A stretch of DNA of 64,000 nt from Benincasa hispida (GCF_009727055.1 NC_052359.1:21907952-21971951), one strand, 5' to 3'; numbered from the stretch's first letter, positions 1 to 12,467 are shown. Notes: a model not told the origin generated them from the letters alone. Numbers and translations are program-made.

Positions 1-1299
1 TTCCATTCACCCTTAGAATATAACACTTATAATAAAAGAATGATGCATGATAATTCTTACTGCATGCAAAATATAACTCTTATATTTCATGATGCATGCA
101 TATGCTTTCAAGTAATTTCTTCATGCTCGATTTTAACATTTATAATACATGATGCATAAATAATTGCACAACCTAAGGTGGGTTTTAAACTATATGTCAA
201 ACACTTTGGCATATACACCCTACATCATATGCATAATAAACCAAAGTTGATGAACCGGGAATTGCCTTAAAAACACAAAAAGAGAGCTAACTATTACGAA
301 GACAAGGAGTCTCCGATTTAAACAGGCGAACTGAGTCTTGAACCGCTCAGGCAAAGCATCACGTCTCCAACCATCGTGTACTAAGCACCCCGCGATTGTC
401 TACACGATAAAACAAATGCTTTACTTTATCGCTTACCAGCACTCCCAAAGCTAAATGATCGTTTAGCATTTACTACGTGTTTGTTTAGAAAAATCTAAAT
501 GATTGTTTAGCTATTACTACACGATTGTGTACCTTTTACTAAGCAATGAAGCCTGAGGTACACGATCGCTTAGCGCGCTCCACAAAATGCTCGCCTTCCA
601 CGATCGTCTAAATGACTACGATACTGCGAAGCACCATCGCCTAAGCGATCGCTTAACTACCGCCTTCGTATCGCATACACGTGATCATGTAGGTAGTAAC
701 TAAGCGATAAGTCTTGCTAACTACACGATCGTCTAGGCCATCCTTTTACTGAACGCATGAAGCATTCACATGCTCACACTGACGATCGTCTACCTCTAGT
801 GGCTATAGCGATCGGGGCAACCATCTCTACGCGATAGAGTAAACGATTATAACCCCATCATTAGCATTTATCTAAACAATCATTTAGAAAATAACTACAC
901 GATCGTCTAGAAAAAATCTAAATGATCACTTAGTTAAATTCCCAACAATCATTTACCTGAGGCTACACGATACGACAACACTTGGTCTTCTTCGTGAGAA
1001 CTGCATCTCCATGCTTTGAACTTCAGCATGAACAACTCGACTAACTTTAAACTCTTTGAATTACAGACTCGAATGCAAAGTTAATTACGTCAAAAACATT
1101 AGACCCTTTACAAATTAACATTTTATAATGACAGAAAGCTTTAACAAAAGGCAATTACACCGAAACATTCATCAAACTCAACAACAAATGCACTTAACGA
1201 TTAAATATAGATGCATAAACCCACTGCGATTGTCAAATGAAGTTCAAACAAGAGTTTGTAAATTTGGCAATATCAGAACAACTAGCTCTATATACCAAT
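1..1299 (-). mobile_element. Copia element G: untranslated leader (body lies left of the window)
   Basis: No convincing coding sequence is present. The stretch aligns by eye with the leader of element B (about 38349-39406): both open with a TTCCATTCACCCTTA block, share the phrase CACAACCTAAGGTGGGTTTTAAA, and continue into many ACGATCG-cored units. It ends at a degenerate primer-site region just before the LTR start at 1300. Reading is on the minus strand, so the coding body of G would lie to the left of this window. Short open frames on both strands have no recognisable domain. Confidence 0.7.
480..975. repeat. ACGATCG-cored 22-bp-type degenerate repeat in the G leader
   Basis: The motif (A/T)CGATCG(T/C)(T/C)TAG and its variants recur many times. 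The last units (about 900-965) are spaced 22-23 bp apart. Spacing is irregular further left. It is the same repeat as at 39126-39235, 24864-25106 and 28719-28936. Confidence 0.75.
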
Positions 1300-1801
1300 T
1301 GAAGGAAATCGAATTCGAGATTTCCATGAGCAGCGGAAAAAATAGATCATTCCAAATTACAATCATGTATGAACATTACAATTACAGTCGTAAACAAAAC
1401 TTACAGTTATGCCAATCAATATCGAAATTACAGCATGAAAACTATAAATGAACAAGGAGAAATCTCTATGAACATTTGTAGACTCGTCTCCATGCTTTCT
1501 TGCTCACAAACGCTCGAACACAACAACCTTGAACTCTCGAACAACCGATTCACTCTACAGCACGAACACCGCGTACTCGTCCTCTGTGATCGCCATGGTC
1601 ACGAACACCCCAACAACACGAATGGCCTCCACAGAACCTCGATGGTGTCGAGTTGAGTATGACACCACCAAGAAGGTTACCTTGGTATTCTCGATGTAAT
1701 AATCCAGAGATGGCCTTTGTGTGGACTTGGAATGAGGCAGACGAAGGAGGAATGAATAATCGTGTACACGATTGGGCAAGTGGGAGAAGAAAGAAACCTA
1801 T

Positions 1802-4800
1802 TGATGCATGTTGTTATGCAATGATATATAGGTAAAGAATGCGATGGTGGAAAATGCGTTGTGCATGCAAGTTTTCTCAGTAAGACCCAAGTGTAAATCC
1901 TACTGAGTTTCCTGGTAAGCCCAGGGTCAAACACAGGGACTAAGGAAAATAGTATGTGATGGTAATTTTAGATCACTTTGCGGTAACAAATAAATAGAAG
2001 TGTTGGTTGGTTAGTTATTTACGGTATAAAATGTATGCAGCGGATTTGAGAAAAGAGTAATTATGCGATAGATACATTGAGTATGCGGAGGAACGGGTTG
2101 AGAAGGTCTTTAGTAGCGTTTCCTTAGAAGGCGTTCAAACTATGCGATGATGCTACACTCATGCGACAACAGTTTATTTTCCAATGAAAATGCGATAGCT
2201 CCTAATTTTAGGACGCATGCAATGAATGCGATAATGTCTATAGAGCTTATTTCTAAGTCTTTACTTCTTGCCTATGCGATGATAAGAGGTGCACATAAGG
2301 ACAAGGCGACCACATACAATCATATCCTATCTCTAGGGTGCATGCAATGCGTTAATAGCAAAAAGAACTTATTCCTAAGCTTCTATCTCTTGATTATGCG
2401 ATTCTAACCTGACTTTCTTGAGCCTAGATTCTAATATGACTTTTCCAAGTCTAGATTCTATCCTTAGACTACCCTCTCGAGTATCTCTAGTAGACGAACG
2501 ACGCATACATAATACAAGATGATCGCATAGAATGAAGATCTCAGGTTATACTAGCTAAGTACTTCTCAACCCATTCGACAGATTTAGCTACTTGATGGTG
2601 GGAAATTAGGAGGTCAATTTTACTTGACAACTAAAATCCCATGGACGCGGTATGTGATGCATGTTCCTCAGATATGCGTTGATAGTCATGCATTGGACTG
2701 ATAATGCGTTAATGAATGTATGCGATGACCATGCATCCTGCCACAAGTTTTCTTACGCTGGACCAATTATAATTCTAACGCAAGTTTCTCGGGTAATCCG
2801 AGGTCGAGTATAGGGACTTGTAGCTATATATTTGCGTTGATGTGCATGCGGCGGTTTAAGATTACTCACACACTCGCACAACGCACACCTCTCGGTGGGT
2901 TGCTACATGCTTCATATTTCTAATCCACATAACTAAGTATGCAATACCCAAGCACTCCCACTAAGTGTTGCAATGAAAATAAAGATGCTAAGCAAAGAAG
3001 ATGGAGATAGAGTCGAAGGAATAGAGAAATGCATTGAAAATAGATTGTATTAATTCCTTAATTCCAAAATGTCATACAATACAATATGAGAAAAGAAAGG
3101 AAAAGAAAATGACCGGCTTGAAGCAAAGATTTGCTCGCAACGGATATGCATCAAGGCTGCCGGTGGTGCCATGGATGGGCAGAGGAGCTGACTCTCTTGA
3201 GATCTAGCTCCGGTCGAATGCTCTGGTCGTCACTCGGAATGGAGGAAGGAGATGAAGAACTCTCAGCCATCTTCTCACGCAGTTTGTCTGGATCATAGGG
3301 AAAATCCCTGGTTTGAGGGATAATCTCCGAATAACATGAATTTCAACTCGTCGGCTTCTATTTATAGAGCTTGGGTCGCCGACAGCATTAATTGGACTGC
3401 TCTAAGTCTGACATTCGGCGCGTTAGTCCTTTCTGAACCTCTGCCACCAATGGCGTATAGGTGAAATGTCAACATCATCTTTTGGTTTTTTTCAAGGTAG
3501 ATGCGTTGATACGTTCATTCCACGTACCTTGTGTTGATCCCATTAGAATGCGTTGTCGCATAGCCGCAATCATTCGATGGCCGCATTCGCTTAATACCGC
3601 AACTCTACATGATGACCACAATGACGAGCACAACTTCCATGCGATGGACGCATACGGTTGATTACCGCAACATCCATGCATTGATCGATGCGTTTGCCTT
3701 TGCAATGGAGTGTTTCTCTGCATGCGGTCGTCTATGCGGTGGTTCGGTTTCCACGTTTGCGTTCATTTCCTGCATTAGCTACAAAAATAGAACATTGAAC
3801 GCATAATAAACGCAAAATAATGGGTTAGCTGAGATTCATCATGCTGATCGATGTAAGCTCACTTTATCATGAATTCCTATCATGATTGCCGCATATTCTG
3901 CCTAACAACCTTCATAATTCTAAGTAAAAGGACTAAGATGGCATGCATTTCTGCATGTCATCATGCGTAATGTAAAGAGGGTGGACAGATATAAAGATGC
4001 AATTTTTATTTTTATAAATAGGTTTAGAGTATAAAATGACAATGGAAAATAAGAGTAGAGAGCCTGGTAGCAATATCTTGTTTCCCAAGGCTTTTACACT
4101 ATGTTATCTCTATTCTGCCAAAAAGATGTTCTTGCTTCCGTAAGAGTTGGCCCTCTCTCTGATTTTGATGCTCCCCGACACTCTTCCGAGTTCATCGGGA
4201 TGATCTCTTGGTGTAATCTCCCTTCACTTGCTTCCGCCTTCTAAGTAAAAGAAAAACTATGAACAAGGCTAACTTCTATCTATATGGTGAATTCTGTAAA
4301 CTGAGTGAACTCCTTCAACGAAGGTGACCTTCGGTATTTATAGAGCTTCAGGGTGAAGAACTTTTTCTCTCGAATGATTACACTGATGGGATGTCATTAA
4401 TTCTTTGTCTGATGCGCCGAATATTTGTCACCGAAAAGTTGAGTGTACTTGCTACAATATGTCGTTAACGACTTGTCAACTTAATTCGGAATCGACCGTC
4501 ATCAGCTTTTTGTCCCATCGTGATTTATTAAGCTTTCACCCAGATGCGCCCACCTTGATGCGCCGGCTCTATGCGGTCACCTTCTTGAACAGAATTCCAC
4601 GAACGCAAATGATCGCATAGCCTTGCGGTCACAATCTCTTATGCGTTCGGACGCTAATTTCCTTGGATTGCAATTTCATCTTGCGTCAACGCATTTTCCT
4701 GCATCAAATACATAAGTTAGCTGTTTTAATGCGATGGACGTATGCGATCGCAATGTTGTAAACTTAATGCTTTTGGACACAATATTATATATTTTTACCG

Positions 4801-4862
4801 CCGCAATCCATCATTGTTTTATAACTTTGCATTGTAATAACGTGCATTTCTGCCTGTTATCA
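1802..4862 (-). repeat. Element F 3' LTR (left copy), carrying a solo-LTR insertion
   Basis: On the minus strand it starts TGATAACAGGCAGAAATG at 4862 and ends at 1802. It is adjacent to a polypurine tract at 4863. Without the insertion at 2593-3960 it is about 1.69 kb. The region near 4335 carries a minus-strand TATA-like element (CTATAAATACC). TGCGATG and related words are strongly over-represented. Confidence 0.8.
2593..3960 (-). mobile_element. Solo LTR of an Athila-like family nested in F
   Basis: The right LTR of F runs straight through this point (near 9056), so the extra 1.37 kb is an insertion. It is homologous to the solo LTR at 18096-19528: both contain AACGCAAGTTTCTCGGGTAA, a CTCGCACAACG block, a promoter-like CTATTTATAG and TTCATAATTCTAA near one end. 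A five-base target duplication is not evident, so the exact ends are approximate. Confidence 0.7.
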
Positions 4863-4880
4863 CACCCCCAAATTTAAAAC
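4863..4880 (-). promoter_or_regulatory. Polypurine tract of F
   Basis: On the minus strand it reads GTTTTAAATTTGGGGGTG immediately before the LTR start TGATAAC. This is the expected position of the plus-strand primer. Confidence 0.75.
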
Positions 4881-6120
4881 AATGCTTGTCCTCAAGCATA
4901 AGCTAAAGATTTTCTTTAGAAAGCGGACCACCTTCTTTCCTAGATTTCTCAAGATTGCCTTATTCAAATCCTATACACCAAAATCTTTTTAATTCTTATC
5001 TAGGTCTCTTCTTAAAATATTTGTAAAATTTAGGGACCGCAAGTTTAACCTTAAAAAAGACCTTACTAGTTTCCTGGGCATCGCATGATTTATTTCATAA
5101 AAAAACTTTTCCAACTGGAGTATTTTCAAATGATTTTTATCCTTGTGTATTTTAGACATATATTTTTTTTTTCTAGGACCTTGCGCTGATCCAAGTGCCT
5201 CGCCTTCATTTTGGCTTGCCCCTACTTGTGTCATGCGGACATCCAACTACGAGCAAGGCACTCTTCCTCAATCTAACTCATGCCCATTTGGCAGCGGAGT
5301 TATGATCATTTTATTTNTTTTATTTATGCGTTGATCATGATTCCTACCTTCGTTTTGGCTTGCCCCCACGTGTGTCATGCGGACATCCAACTACGAGTAG
5401 GATCCGATCGCAACGTTATGATTTTTCTTTTATATAAACTAAAAATAGCAAGGTTGAAAAATGAATACCGCACCCCCAAATTTAAACGCAGCAATGTCCC
5501 CATTGCTGAAAGATTGAAAGAATTCATGTGATGCTCTTAGAAAGTTTTGTAAAAAGTCAGTTTGAAAGAAAGCTGGCAGGCCACTAACTTCTAGAAATAT
5601 TTCATGAGTTCACTGTCCTAAAATTAAGTTAACTTTAGTATATACGAAAAAATAGAGGCATGCGTTTCATCATTGAAACCATACTTGGCAAAGAGAAATA
5701 ATGCGGTGACTTACTAAATTAATCAATGTGTAATGATTGCGCCGACTAAAGAGGCTGCGATGATAAAATTATCAAAGTTAAAATGATATGCGATAGAGCA
5801 AAATTTGAAATAAAGAAAGGCAAGGAAAGATACAACCCCTAAATTTGCTCTGTTACCTGCATTATTTGTGAACGCATCCTTCTTTGCGGTGAACTGCTCT
5901 CTTTGATTGCGGTGGCGGAATAAGCTAGTTGCGTCTTTCAGTAGCGCTTCCGCAATTCTTCACCACGATCGTTGCAACGAAAACATTGAGAGGGTCAAAT
6001 AACAGACAGAGTTAGCAAAATTGTTTACCACAGTTGTTCAATACGATTGCGGCGCCGATTTTTTTTTTTTTATAATAAAAAAGACAAATATACAATAATA
6101 GTTAAAAGAAAGGTAACAAA
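4881..6120 (-). other. F noncoding stretch between protease and 3' LTR
   Basis: No recognisable protein is present. It holds a second polypurine-like tract (5471-5486), an assembly N at 5317, and a diverged direct duplication of about 50 bp (5204-5252 and 5348-5397, containing TCATGCGGACATCCAACTAC) about 144 bp apart. Confidence 0.6.
5471..5486 (-). promoter_or_regulatory. Second polypurine-like tract in F
   Basis: CACCCCCAAATTTAAA on the plus strand repeats the true tract at 4863 almost exactly. It lies inside the untranslated region. Confidence 0.5.
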
Positions 6121-6179
6121 AGCATGATGATAGGAAAAAGGATATTCCAAAAGGATTGCATCCTTAATGAGTGCGAGTC

Positions 6180-6652
6180 GCATAGTAACGCTGGGACTAC
6201 TTATTTCAATCTGTGCTTTTTATGTCCAGGGCGGCTTCCACTTCTTTTCTCGGTCTTCTGGGTTCTTGACTGCCTTAATCCAGAGCTTTTCCCTATTGAC
6301 GTTCTTTACGATTTCCCCTTTGTGCATATGAATTTGAGCGTGACCGATCGAGAGGAATGGTCGTCCCAATATGTGGGTGTATTTTCGTCTGCTTTATAGT
6401 TCAGAATGATGAAGTCTGCCGGTAAGACGATTTTTTCAATTGAAATTGCATCTTTCAACTCTCCCTCAGGATGTATTGGGATCTGTCCGCAAGTAGAAGA
6501 GTCTCCATCCTGGGTGTGAGTTTGCCCATATTCAATCGTTTGAAGATTGATAGCGGCATTACGTTTATACTCGCCTCAAGATTGCATAGTGCTTGACTAG
6601 TGTAGACCCCTCCAATTGAACATGGCATCGTGAAGATTCTTGGGTCGCACAT
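6180..6652 (-). pseudogene. Athila-type aspartic protease domain, degenerate
   Basis: The minus-strand frame 6652-6455 contains IPCSIGG-like text (MPCSIGGVYTSQALCN), then INVMPLSIFKRL and LLADRS, the conserved core of Athila/Tat retropepsins. Where these proteins normally carry the catalytic D-x-G-A, this copy reads N-L-E-A, so the active aspartate and glycine are both lost. Downstream text (LPADFIILNYKADE, then a frameshift near an ILGRPFL-like block) continues the domain to about 6180. The protein would process the gag-pol precursor, and this copy cannot. It lies about 480 bp downstream of the gag zinc-knuckle region. Confidence 0.75.
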
Positions 6653-7129
6653 TTTTGGTGGGATCGTAGTATTTTGTGTTACTGCCTCTGTAGCGATCTT
6701 ATCTTCATCATTCTATTTCTTTTTCAATCTTTGTGGGAATGGTGGTAGTTGGACTTTTTCTATCTCGTGTTCTAGAGGCTTAAAGGTGGACGTAACTTCG
6801 GGGTTTATTTTCTCGGGCTCTTCTTAATCATATGTCAATGGGACCTCGATTGTCACTGCATTCAAGTTGGTCGTGATGGGTTCCTCCCCTACTTCCGCCG
6901 TCATTTTTTTGCTTAGCAAAGAGACTGCTAAGCATTGTTCTTTTCGTGTGCCCCCAGAGTTGCGAGGGAGCTTAGTTGAGCTCGGCAACGCCCCTTGCGG
7001 TCTATTTTTGAGTTCGTCCGCGATCTGTCCTAGCTGAATCTCAAGATTTCAGATGGACGTCGCTTGATCCTAAAGCACTGATTCATTCTTCTCAATATAC
7101 TGCTTTAGCAAGCTTTCTAAGGATGAAGA

Positions 7130-8376
7130 TTATGGTGCCTGCAAACTGTTGGCTTGGTTATGTGTTTGACCATTTGTTCGTGGGAAAAATCTTGGTGGCC
7201 CTTCCTTTTGCACCACTGGTTGAAAGTTGTGTTGTTGATTTTTCCACGCGAAGTTAGGGTGGTTTCTCCACCCGGGGTTGTACGTATCAGAGAAAAGGTT
7301 ATTCTTTATGAAGCATACTGTCTGCAAATTCCTTAGGCATTCTTCCATCGGATGTGCTTCTCCACAGATGACACAACTCATGGTTGTTTGAGCAATTGCG
7401 TTGAACTGCCCTTTTTGTGTTCCTATGCTATTGATTGCGATGCCTTGTATCAAAATCATCATCGCGTTCATTTGGGTTTCTAGGGATGCGATGGCCCCAT
7501 TATTTGCGTCACTATCTTTAATTCTTAATCTTTGATCGCTTTCTCTCTAGTCCTCGTGATTTATGGAAATGCGATCAAGTATATTTTTTGCCTCGTCATA
7601 TGTTTTATTGAGCAGACCACCAGCTGCTACCGCATTGGCAGCTGTCTGCGATGCAGGGTCCAAATTGTGATAAAAGATTTCCATTTGAATACAGTCAGGT
7701 AAGCCATTGTGCGGACAATCTCACACTAGTCTCTTAAACCTCGCCCAGGCATCACTGAGCGATTCGTCAATTTTCTGTTCAAAATTCGTGATTAACTTCC
7801 TTCTTCTTGCATTCTCTGTTGGAGGGAAGTATTTCTTCATGAACTTTTCCATTACTTGTTCCCACAATGTTATCTCCCCTGGTTCGAGAGAATAGGCCCT
7901 TTTTCTTGCTTGATCGAATAAGGGAAATGGGAACAACGTTAGTCGAACCTCCTCAGCAGAGATATTTGGGAACACAAAAATGTTGCAGATTTCAATAAAA
8001 CTCCAGAGATGGGCATGCGGATCTTCTCCCCACCTTCCACCAAACTGTCCGGCCATTTGAATCATCTGCAACATAACCAGTTTCATTTCAAACCTCGACA
8101 CGTCCAGAGCTGGCCTCATGATTCCTGAGGAGAAATCATATAGGTTGGCGACGCATAGTCCCAAATGGGTCTATTGCGGTCATTCGCTAGGAGGATGGGG
8201 TTGGCCATCATATTATTTACGTTTGCGACCCTTTCTTTAGGTTGTTTCGCCATTCTTTGAGTTCTATCTTCTTGTTGTTGGTGGTTATTTCTCAATCTTA
8301 ATTGAAACGTTCTTTCAATCTTCGGGTCATAATTCGCTGAAAGCTGCAAAAAGAATAAAAAAATTTCCGTTAGCAC
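7130..8376 (-). pseudogene. Athila-like gag (capsid-nucleocapsid), frameshifted
   Basis: Gag would package the element RNA in cytoplasmic particles. On the minus strand, 8376-8116 holds the N-terminus. After a frameshift near 8150 comes the retrotransposon gag domain (7721-8164) with MAGQFGGRWGEDPHAHLWSF, YSLEPGEITLWEQVMEKFMK and DAWARFKRLV. Further on (7471-7130), CVICGEAHPMEEC fits C-x2-C-x3-H-x4-C, followed by YNPGWRNHPNF, which is typical of Athila nucleocapsids. Between 7490 and 7720 the frame is broken by further stops. The primer site lies about 15 bp upstream of the first frame. No pol follows. Confidence 0.85.
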
Positions 8377-8391
8377 AATGTATTGCCGAAG

Positions 8392-8409
8392 TCCCCGGCA
8401 ATGGTGCCA
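8392..8409 (-). promoter_or_regulatory. Primer-binding site of F, tRNA-Asp type
   Basis: The minus strand reads TGGCACCATTGCCGGGGA. The usual Athila/Tat site complementary to tRNA-Asp is TGGCGCCGTTGCCGGGGA, so two positions differ, both consistent with deamination at CG or CNG sites. It lies six bases inside the 5' LTR boundary. Confidence 0.85.
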
Positions 8410-8415
8410 AAAACT

Positions 8416-9752
8416 TGATGCATGTTGTTATGCGATGAAATAATGGTAAGGAATGCAATGGTGGAAAATGCATTGTGCATGCAAGTTTTCTCAGTAAGAC
8501 CCAAGTATAAATCCTACTGAGTTGCCTGGTAAGCCTAGGGTCGAACACATGGACTAAGGAAAACAGTATGCGATGGTAATTTTAGATTACTTTGCGGTAA
8601 CAAATAAATCGAAGTATTGGTTGGTTTGTTGTTTAAGGTATAACATGTATGCGGTGGATTTGAGAAAAGAGTAATTATGCGATAGATATACTGAGTATGC
8701 GGAGGAACAGGTTGAAAAGGTTTTTAGCTAGTGTTTCCTGAGAATGCATTCAAGCTATGCAATCATGCTACACTTATGCAACATTAGTTCATTTTCCAAT
8801 GCAAATGCAATAGCTCCTAATTTTAAGATGCATGCGATGAATGTGATAATGTCTATAGAGCTTATTCTTAAGTCTCTACTTCTTGCGTAGATTCTAATAT
8901 GACTTTTCCAAGCCTAGATTCTATCCTTGGACTACCCTCCCGAGTATCTCTAATGGACGAATGATGCATACATAGTACAAGATGATCGCATAGAATGAAG
9001 ATCTTAGGTTATGCTAGCTAAGTGCTTCTCAACCCATTCGACAGATTTAGCTACTCATCCGTAACGTAAAGAGAGTGGACAGATATAAAGATGCAATGCC
9101 CATTTTTATAAATAGGTTCAGAGTACAAAATAACAATGGAAAATAAGGGTAGAGAGCCTGGTAGCAATATCTTGCTTCCCAAGACTTTTACACTGTGTTA
9201 TCTCTATTCTACCTAAAAGATGTTCTTGCTTCTACAAGAGTTGGCCTTCTCTCTGATTTTGATGCTCCCCGGCACTCTTTCGAGTTCACCGGGACGATCT
9301 CTCGGTGTAATCTCCCTCCACTTGCTTCCCTTTCTAAGTAAAATAAAAACTATGAAAAGGTTAACTTCTATCTATATGGTGAATTTTGTAAACTGAGTGA
9401 ACTCCTTTAATGAAGGTGACCTTCGGTATTTATAGAGCTTCAGGGTGCAAAATTTTTTCTCTCAAATGATTGCACTGATGGGATGTCATTAATTCTCTGT
9501 TTGATGCGCCGAATATTTGTCACCGAAATGTTGAGTGTACTTGCTACAATATGTCGTTAACGGCTTGTCAACTTAATTCGAAATCAACTGTCATTAGCTT
9601 TCTGTCCCATCATGATTTATTAAGCTTTCACCCAAATGCGCCCACCTTGATGCGCCGACTCTATACGGCCACCTTCTTGAGCAGAATTTCACAAACGCAA
9701 ACGATCGCATAGCCTTGCGTTTGCAATCTCTTATGTGTTAGGACGCTAATTT
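8416..9752 (-). repeat. Element F 5' LTR (right copy), truncated
   Basis: It matches 1802-2592 and 3961-4690 of the left LTR, including GGTAATTTTAGATCACTTT-like text and GCGGTAACAAATAAAT. It lacks about 170 bp at the far end, where the sequence changes abruptly to Copia G LTR (GTAAGTACCGCTGGG). A minus-strand TATA-like CTATAAATACC sits near 9430. Confidence 0.8.
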
Positions 9753-10570
9753 TCTCGTAAGTACCGCTGGGCCAATAATCGTTATGCCCCTGTAGTTACA
9801 TCTAACTCCTTAAGTACCACTGATCCCTCTAATGAACATAAGTCATAGTCCTACTATGACTGAGTCTTCTATTCCAAAGAGAAGCTGTGACCACTAAGTT
9901 CAAGCCCTGAAATCAACTCTTAAGGGAGCAATCTCTCTACTTATCCCTGCTTCGGGAAAGGAGTGAATTCCATCTTGTGAATTGAGTTCTCAGCTCCCAG
10001 ATCAGATAAGTCTTCAAAATGGTAGGCATGTTGAGTTGGCAATCTGGCCACTCTTACCCATACTAATCAAAGGATCGGCCTTAAATGCAGAAGTTCCCAA
10101 AACACTTAGGATTGAGGTCGTGTCACCTATGGTCGTTTAGGTGAAATGTAAGTCTCTAGTATTAACGGCATTATATACAGAATCTAGTCATCTCATGGTC
10201 CAGGTCTTATACAAACTCTTTGTATAGGACACACTCGCTCGCATGTTTTCACATGAATGGCAGGATCTACCATCTGTAGTAGTTTACAACACTTGCAAAC
10301 CTCTACAAAGCAAGCCATATCTGTAGTATCACTAGGATCAGGTATCCCACCTTAATTCTTATACTACAGACCTATTTAGATTATCACTTAAGGCATGATC
10401 CACTTGTATATCACATATACATGCTTAAGTTCACATAAGATAACCAAGGAGCTTTGTTTATTAGAGATAATTAAATGCTAGAATTAAATAATAACTATTT
10501 TATTCATTAAACAATGTGTATCTTTAAAAAAAAAAGAGACTTCGGGAGAATTAGGACACCAATCCCAATA

Positions 10571-10990
10571 ATAGAAGCTTCATGCATGAAGATCAGTAAG
10601 CAATCAGAGTTTTACTTGCTGAAGAGAAAACCTGAAAACCCTACACATCCCTCACTTGTTTTTCATCAATTCAACTTGATTTAAGTGTTTCCACCACATG
10701 TTCCAGCTTGAGCATAATAGAGAAGATCTTGGTGGTAGTCCTCTTGAAGTTTCAAGCTCTATTTTTGTGGATTTCAGCTAAATTTGTGAAGAAAATCTTC
10801 AAAGGTAATATGTGGTTCAAACCCTCTTATGAATATCATATGAACAACATGCTTAAAACTCAAATTAAATGTAGTTTAAGTGCTTATTGATTCTGAAGTC
10901 TTCCGTTACATGATATTTCATTCCTTTAATTTATATGTGTTAAAGCCAATAGACCAAAAGCTATTTTAAGTATAGAGATGTTTACAACGG
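10571..10990 (+). mobile_element. LTR end and leader remnant of a Copia element
   Basis: The segment has LTR-like composition and ends in TTTAAGTGCTTATTGATTCTG, closely resembling 13328-13395 (TTAGAGTGTTTATTGATTCT). It joins directly to GAG-pre-integrase coding of element A. The true boundaries and the owner family are uncertain. Confidence 0.4.
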
Positions 10991-12332
10991 CAGAAACTCA
11001 AAATAAAAAATGAAAAATTTCTCCTAACGCTTATCTTTGACATCTCAGACTTGGTCACATAAATCTCAATAGGACTGAGAGATTAGTTAAAAGAGGTAAT
11101 CTAAATCAGTTAGAAGATAGTTCTTTACCTCCTTGTGAGTCATGTCTTGAGGAAAAAATGACTAAAAGATCTTTTATTGGAAAAGATCTTTGTGCCAAGG
11201 AACCCCTCGAACTTATACATTCAGACCTTTGTGGTTCGATGAATGTAAGAGCATGAGGTGGGTATGAATATTTTGTTAGTTTAATCTTATGGCTTTTTTA
11301 ACAGAATGTTGATAAACCTTGTGTATACAAGAAGATAGTCAACAAAACTGTAGCATTCTTAGTACTTTATGTTGAAGATATCTTGCTAATTGGGAATGAG
11401 ACAAGTTACCTTACTGACGTAAAGAGATGGTTAGCATCACAGTTCCAAATGAAAGATTTAGGAAATGCTCAATATGTTCTTAGGATTCACATTTATCGAA
11501 ATTGAAAGAACAGAACCTTAACACTATCTCAGGCATCTTGTATTGACAAAATGTTGTCAAGATATAACATGCAAAATTTCGAAAATGGTATGTTACCTTT
11601 TAGACATGAAATTTATCTGTCAAAGGAACAGTGTTCTAAGACACCTCAAGAAATTGAGGAAATGAAAAGAATTCCATATTCATTGGCAGTTTGGAGTCTG
11701 ATGTACGCTATGTTGTGTAAACGTCCTGACATATGCTTTGCAGTTGAAATCGTCAACAGGTTCCAATCTAACCCAGGACACAGTCATTGGACGACTGTAA
11801 AAAAAATCCTCAACTATCTTAAGAGAACGAGGAACTATACGCTTGATATGGACATAATAATTTGATCCTTACAAGATACACTGATTATGATTTTCAGACT
11901 GACATAGATTCCAGGAAATCTACCTCATGATCAGTTTTCATTCTTAACGAAGGAGCTATAGTATGGAGAAGCATTAAACAAAGTTGTATAGTTGACTCCA
12001 CGATGGAAGTAGAATACGTAGCTACATGCGAAATAGCTAAAAAAGTTGTGTGGCTGCATAAGTTTCTGACAGATTTGGAAGTGGTTCCAAATATGCACCT
12101 GCCCATTACTCTGTATTGTGACAATAGTGATGTAGTTGCTAATTCCAAGGAACCTAGAAGTCACAAACGTGGAAAACATATCGAAAGAAAGTACCATCTC
12201 ATCAGAGAGATCGTACACCGAAGAGACGTGATAGTCAAGCATATAGCCTCAAAAGACATCCTTGCTGATCCTTATACGAAGGCCTTATCGGCTAAAGTGT
12301 TCAAGGGCCACCTGGTTGGACTAGAATTATGA
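10991..12332 (+). pseudogene. Angela-like Copia A polyprotein with an internal deletion
   Basis: The frame starts inside the GAG-pre-integrase domain (LRLGHINLNRTERLVKRGNL, about 11045-11100) and the beginning of integrase (IHSDLCGSMNVRA, then a stop). At about 11290 it jumps to late reverse transcriptase (CVYKKIVNKTVAFLVLYVED). Most of integrase and early RT are therefore deleted. The RT active-site box reads YVED rather than YVDD. The RT C-terminus and connection run to 11865, with a frameshift near 11850. RNase H follows (STMEVEYVATCEIAKK, YCDNSDVVANSKEPRSHKRG) to a stop at 12332. It is the same family as B and C. A polypurine tract and LTR follow. Confidence 0.85.
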
Positions 12333-12467
12333 GCATCATGATCTAAGGTAAGTGGGAGAATGTCAAAGTATATTTTAGATGTCCTACTTTATTACATTTT
12401 TCTCTCTTTATTTCTCAACATTGTAAATATTATATATTTATATGTTTATCTCACAGAATGTTAGTTT

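Larger units (their letters stand above)
1802..9752 (-). mobile_element. Athila-like Ty3/gypsy element F, without pol, right end truncated
   Basis: Two related LTRs (1802-4862 and 8416-9752) both begin TGATGCATGTTGTTATGC on the plus strand and bracket about 3.5 kb. The order on the minus strand is LTR, tRNA-Asp-type primer site, gag, protease, noncoding stretch, polypurine tract, LTR. I see no reverse transcriptase, RNase H or integrase, so the element is a deletion derivative. It is inserted in the LTR of Copia G. Its right LTR stops at about 9752, where G sequence resumes; no target duplication can be read because of that deletion. Confidence 0.8.
1300..10570 (-). mobile_element. LTR of Copia element G, split by element F
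   Basis: Two segments (1300-1801 and 9753-10570) match the outer and inner parts of the B LTR (39407-41513). The start TGAAGGAAATCG is shared, and the end reads CACCAATCCCAATA, where B has CCAATCCTAACA or CCAATCCCAACA. The middle of the LTR (equivalent to about 39925-40700 of B) is missing, together with the far end of F, so one deletion removed both. Since the leader lies to the left, this is the 5' LTR of a minus-strand element. Confidence 0.75.

Noticed and set aside
1128..1656. Overlapping open frames of about 100 codons as small genes
   Set aside because: They lie in a Copia leader and LTR, cross the leader-LTR border, and carry no domain.
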